Source: an uncultured Lachnospiraceae bacterium (GTDB lineage Bacteria > Bacillota > Clostridia > Lachnospirales > Lachnospiraceae). From it: a stretch of 14,067 nucleotides of DNA. The notes below the pieces were generated by a model, which did not search any database, was not told the DNA's origin, and saw nothing but the letters and a program-made list of their open reading frames with translations. A program made the translations under genes and the position numbers. Positions within the stretch are counted from its first letter, which is position 1, and the number at the start of each line of letters is the position of its first letter. Below are positions 12,287-14,067 of the stretch, one piece after another. The stretch is taken from NCBI GenBank assembly GCA_902783445.1, contig CACZQX010000347.1, positions 1 through 14,067 of the forward strand. The letters run 5' to 3'.

Positions 12287-14041
12287 ATGTCTACTGTAAA
12301 TATAAAAATTAACGGTAATGATTATACCGTACCAGCAGGTTCAACTATTCTTGAAGCTGCCAGAATTGCAAACATCGACATCCCAACTCTTTGTTACTTA
12401 AAAGACGTTAACGAAATCGGCGCTTGTCGTATGTGTGTTGTTGAAGTAAAAGGTGCAAGAACACTTGTTACTGCCTGTGTTTACCCTGTAAACGAAGGCA
12501 TGGAAGTATTTACAAACACACCTAAAGTAATTGCTTCAAGAAGAAAAAATCTTCAATTATTATTATCAAATCACGATAGAAAATGCTTATCATGTGTACG
12601 CAGCGGAAACTGTGAATTGCAGCAGCTTTGCCGTGAATACAACATCGAGGATGAGGCTTTCTACGATGGTGAAAGACCTGTTTATCCGCTAGATGACAGC
12701 GCAGTTCACATGATTCGTGATAACAATAAATGTATCCTTTGCAGACGTTGCTCGGCAATGTGTGAAAAGGTTCAGGGAATCGGCGTAATCGGACCTAATG
12801 AACGTGGTTTCGCTACAAATATCGGAAGTGCTTTCGGTATGGGTCTCGGTTCAACAAGCTGTGTATCTTGCGGTCAGTGTATCAATGTATGTCCTACAGG
12901 TGCACTTTACGAAAAAGATCATACACAGCAAATCTTCGACGCTATCGCAGATCCTGAAAAGATTGTTATTGTTCAGTCTGCTCCTTCTGTTAGAGCCGGT
13001 CTTGGTGAAGAATTCGGTCTTCCTATCGGAACAGGTGTTGAAGGTAAAATGGCTGCAGCAATGCGTAGATTAGGCTTTGACAAAGTATTCGATACAAACT
13101 TCTCAGCTGACTTAACAATCATGGAAGAAGCTAACGAATTACTTGACAGAGTAAACAACGGTGGTGTATTACCACTTATCACATCTTGCTCACCGGGCTG
13201 GATTAAATACTGCGAGCACTATCATCCTGATATGCTTGATAACCTTTCATCATGCAAATCACCTCAGCAGATGATGGGTGCTCTTATCAAGACATACTAT
13301 GCTGAAAAGAACAATATCGATCCTAAGAAGATTGTTTCTGTTTCAATTATGCCTTGTACAGCAAAGAAATTTGAAATCGGTCGTCCTGATCAGTCAGCTG
13401 CAGGTGTTCCTGATGTTGATATTGCAATCACAACACGTGAACTTGCAAGAATGATTAAGAAACAGGGTATTGATTTCTTAAATCTCCCTGATGAGAAATT
13501 TGACGATCCGCTTGGACGTTCAACAGGTGCCGCTGTTATCTTCGGTGCTACAGGTGGTGTTATGGAAGCTGCCCTTCGTACAGCTTACTTCGCACTTACA
13601 AACACAGAACTTGAAGGCGATGCAATCAACTTCAAACAAGTTCGTGGTACAGACGGTATCAAAGAAGCTACAATCAATGTTAACGGAATGGATATTAACA
13701 TCGCAGTTGCTTCAGGTCTTAAAAACGCAAACGAAATTTTAAGACGTGTTAAGAGCGGCGAAGCTAACTATCACTTCATCGAAATTATGTGCTGCCCTGG
13801 CGGTTGCGTAAACGGTGGTGGTCAGCCTCAGCAGCCTGCAAGCGTTCGTAACTTTGTTGATATCAAAACTCTTCGTGCAAAAGCTCTTTATGATTATGAT
13901 GAAGCTTATGAGCTTAGAAGAAGTCACAACAATCCGGATGTTCAGAAACTTTATGATGAATATTTCGAAAAACCAAACAGCCATAAAGCTCATGAAATTC
14001 TCCATACATCATATGTTAAGAGAACAGTTAATGGCAACTAG
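12287..14041 (+). CDS. hydA: [FeFe]-hydrogenase catalytic subunit HydA of the trimeric NAD-linked enzyme
   Basis: This 584-residue protein is complete. In order: plant-type [2Fe-2S] (C36, C47, C50, C64), a His/Cys [4Fe-4S] site (H96, C100, C103, C109), two [4Fe-4S] motifs (C149, C152, C155, C159; C192, C195, C198, C202), the H-cluster domain with L1 TSCSPGW (299-305), L2 MPCTAKKFE (355-363) and L3 EIMCCPGGCVNGGG (499-512), and a C-terminal small-subunit-like tail to 584. It reduces protons or oxidises H2 and, with HydB and HydC, couples this to NAD(H) plus ferredoxin. L1 has Ser302 where the textbook motif TSCCPxW has a second cysteine. It lacks the extra C-terminal [2Fe-2S] domain of the longer Thermotoga form. 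AGGAGG precedes the ATG. The last 26 bases of the window after the stop hold no terminator or further gene. Confidence 0.96.
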   Translation: MSTVNIKINGNDYTVPAGSTILEAARIANIDIPTLCYLKDVNEIGACRMCVVEVKGARTLVTACVYPVNEGMEVFTNTPKVIASRRKNLQLLLSNHDRKCLSCVRSGNCELQQLCREYNIEDEAFYDGERPVYPLDDSAVHMIRDNNKCILCRRCSAMCEKVQGIGVIGPNERGFATNIGSAFGMGLGSTSCVSCGQCINVCPTGALYEKDHTQQIFDAIADPEKIVIVQSAPSVRAGLGEEFGLPIGTGVEGKMAAAMRRLGFDKVFDTNFSADLTIMEEANELLDRVNNGGVLPLITSCSPGWIKYCEHYHPDMLDNLSSCKSPQQMMGALIKTYYAEKNNIDPKKIVSVSIMPCTAKKFEIGRPDQSAAGVPDVDIAITTRELARMIKKQGIDFLNLPDEKFDDPLGRSTGAAVIFGATGGVMEAALRTAYFALTNTELEGDAINFKQVRGTDGIKEATINVNGMDINIAVASGLKNANEILRRVKSGEANYHFIEIMCCPGGCVNGGGQPQQPASVRNFVDIKTLRAKALYDYDEAYELRRSHNNPDVQKLYDEYFEKPNSHKAHEILHTSYVKRTVNGN

Positions 14042-14067
14042 TCAATAGACTTACTAATATTACCTAA

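Overview
The window looks like chromosomal DNA of a strictly anaerobic, low-GC Firmicute, most likely a clostridial or Lachnospiraceae-type gut bacterium. The grounds are AGGAGG-type ribosome sites before nearly every gene, AT-rich intergenic DNA, an NAD-linked trimeric [FeFe]-hydrogenase with the accessory genes typical of clostridia, a K+-dependent membrane pyrophosphatase, a URO-D-superfamily protein and Rex-type operators. No tRNA, rRNA, CRISPR array, insertion sequence or phage gene was seen.

Left part (1-5701). A leftward gene runs off the left edge; it has a near-consensus promoter with a palindrome over its -10. Divergent from it is a stand-alone uroporphyrinogen-decarboxylase-like gene (360-1334), closed by a hairpin that can terminate in both directions. 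Then, on the minus strand, come a membrane 7TM-PAS-degenerate GGDEF-HD-GYP signalling protein (1433-3484) and hppA (3647-5701), separated by a GC-rich terminator.

Right part (5896-14041). Two operons diverge from a 343-bp regulatory region (8968-9310). The rightward operon is a HydABC-type hydrogenase: hydC, a GHKL ATPase, a small thioredoxin-like ferredoxin protein, hydB and hydA. In this enzyme class, H2 evolution or uptake is coupled to NAD(H) and ferredoxin together. The leftward operon (8967 to 5896) encodes a Cys-rich DRTGG protein, an RsbW-like GHKL ATPase, an [FeFe]-hydrogenase homologue of the putative sensory type, a second DRTGG protein and a PHP-domain phosphoesterase. The genes touch or overlap, so they are probably co-translated.

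How they may work together. Two adjacent Rex-like boxes just upstream of the hydABC promoter suggest NADH/NAD+ control. The leftward module looks like a redox or H2 sensing and signalling unit that tunes the neighbouring hydrogenase: a hydrogenase-like protein that keeps all four H-cluster cysteines but has lost key proton-relay residues, plus nucleotide-binding and phosphoesterase proteins. That role is inference. Parts of the module are known as conserved neighbours of clostridial hydrogenases, but as far as I know no function has been established for the whole set. It is the best candidate here for a poorly described system.
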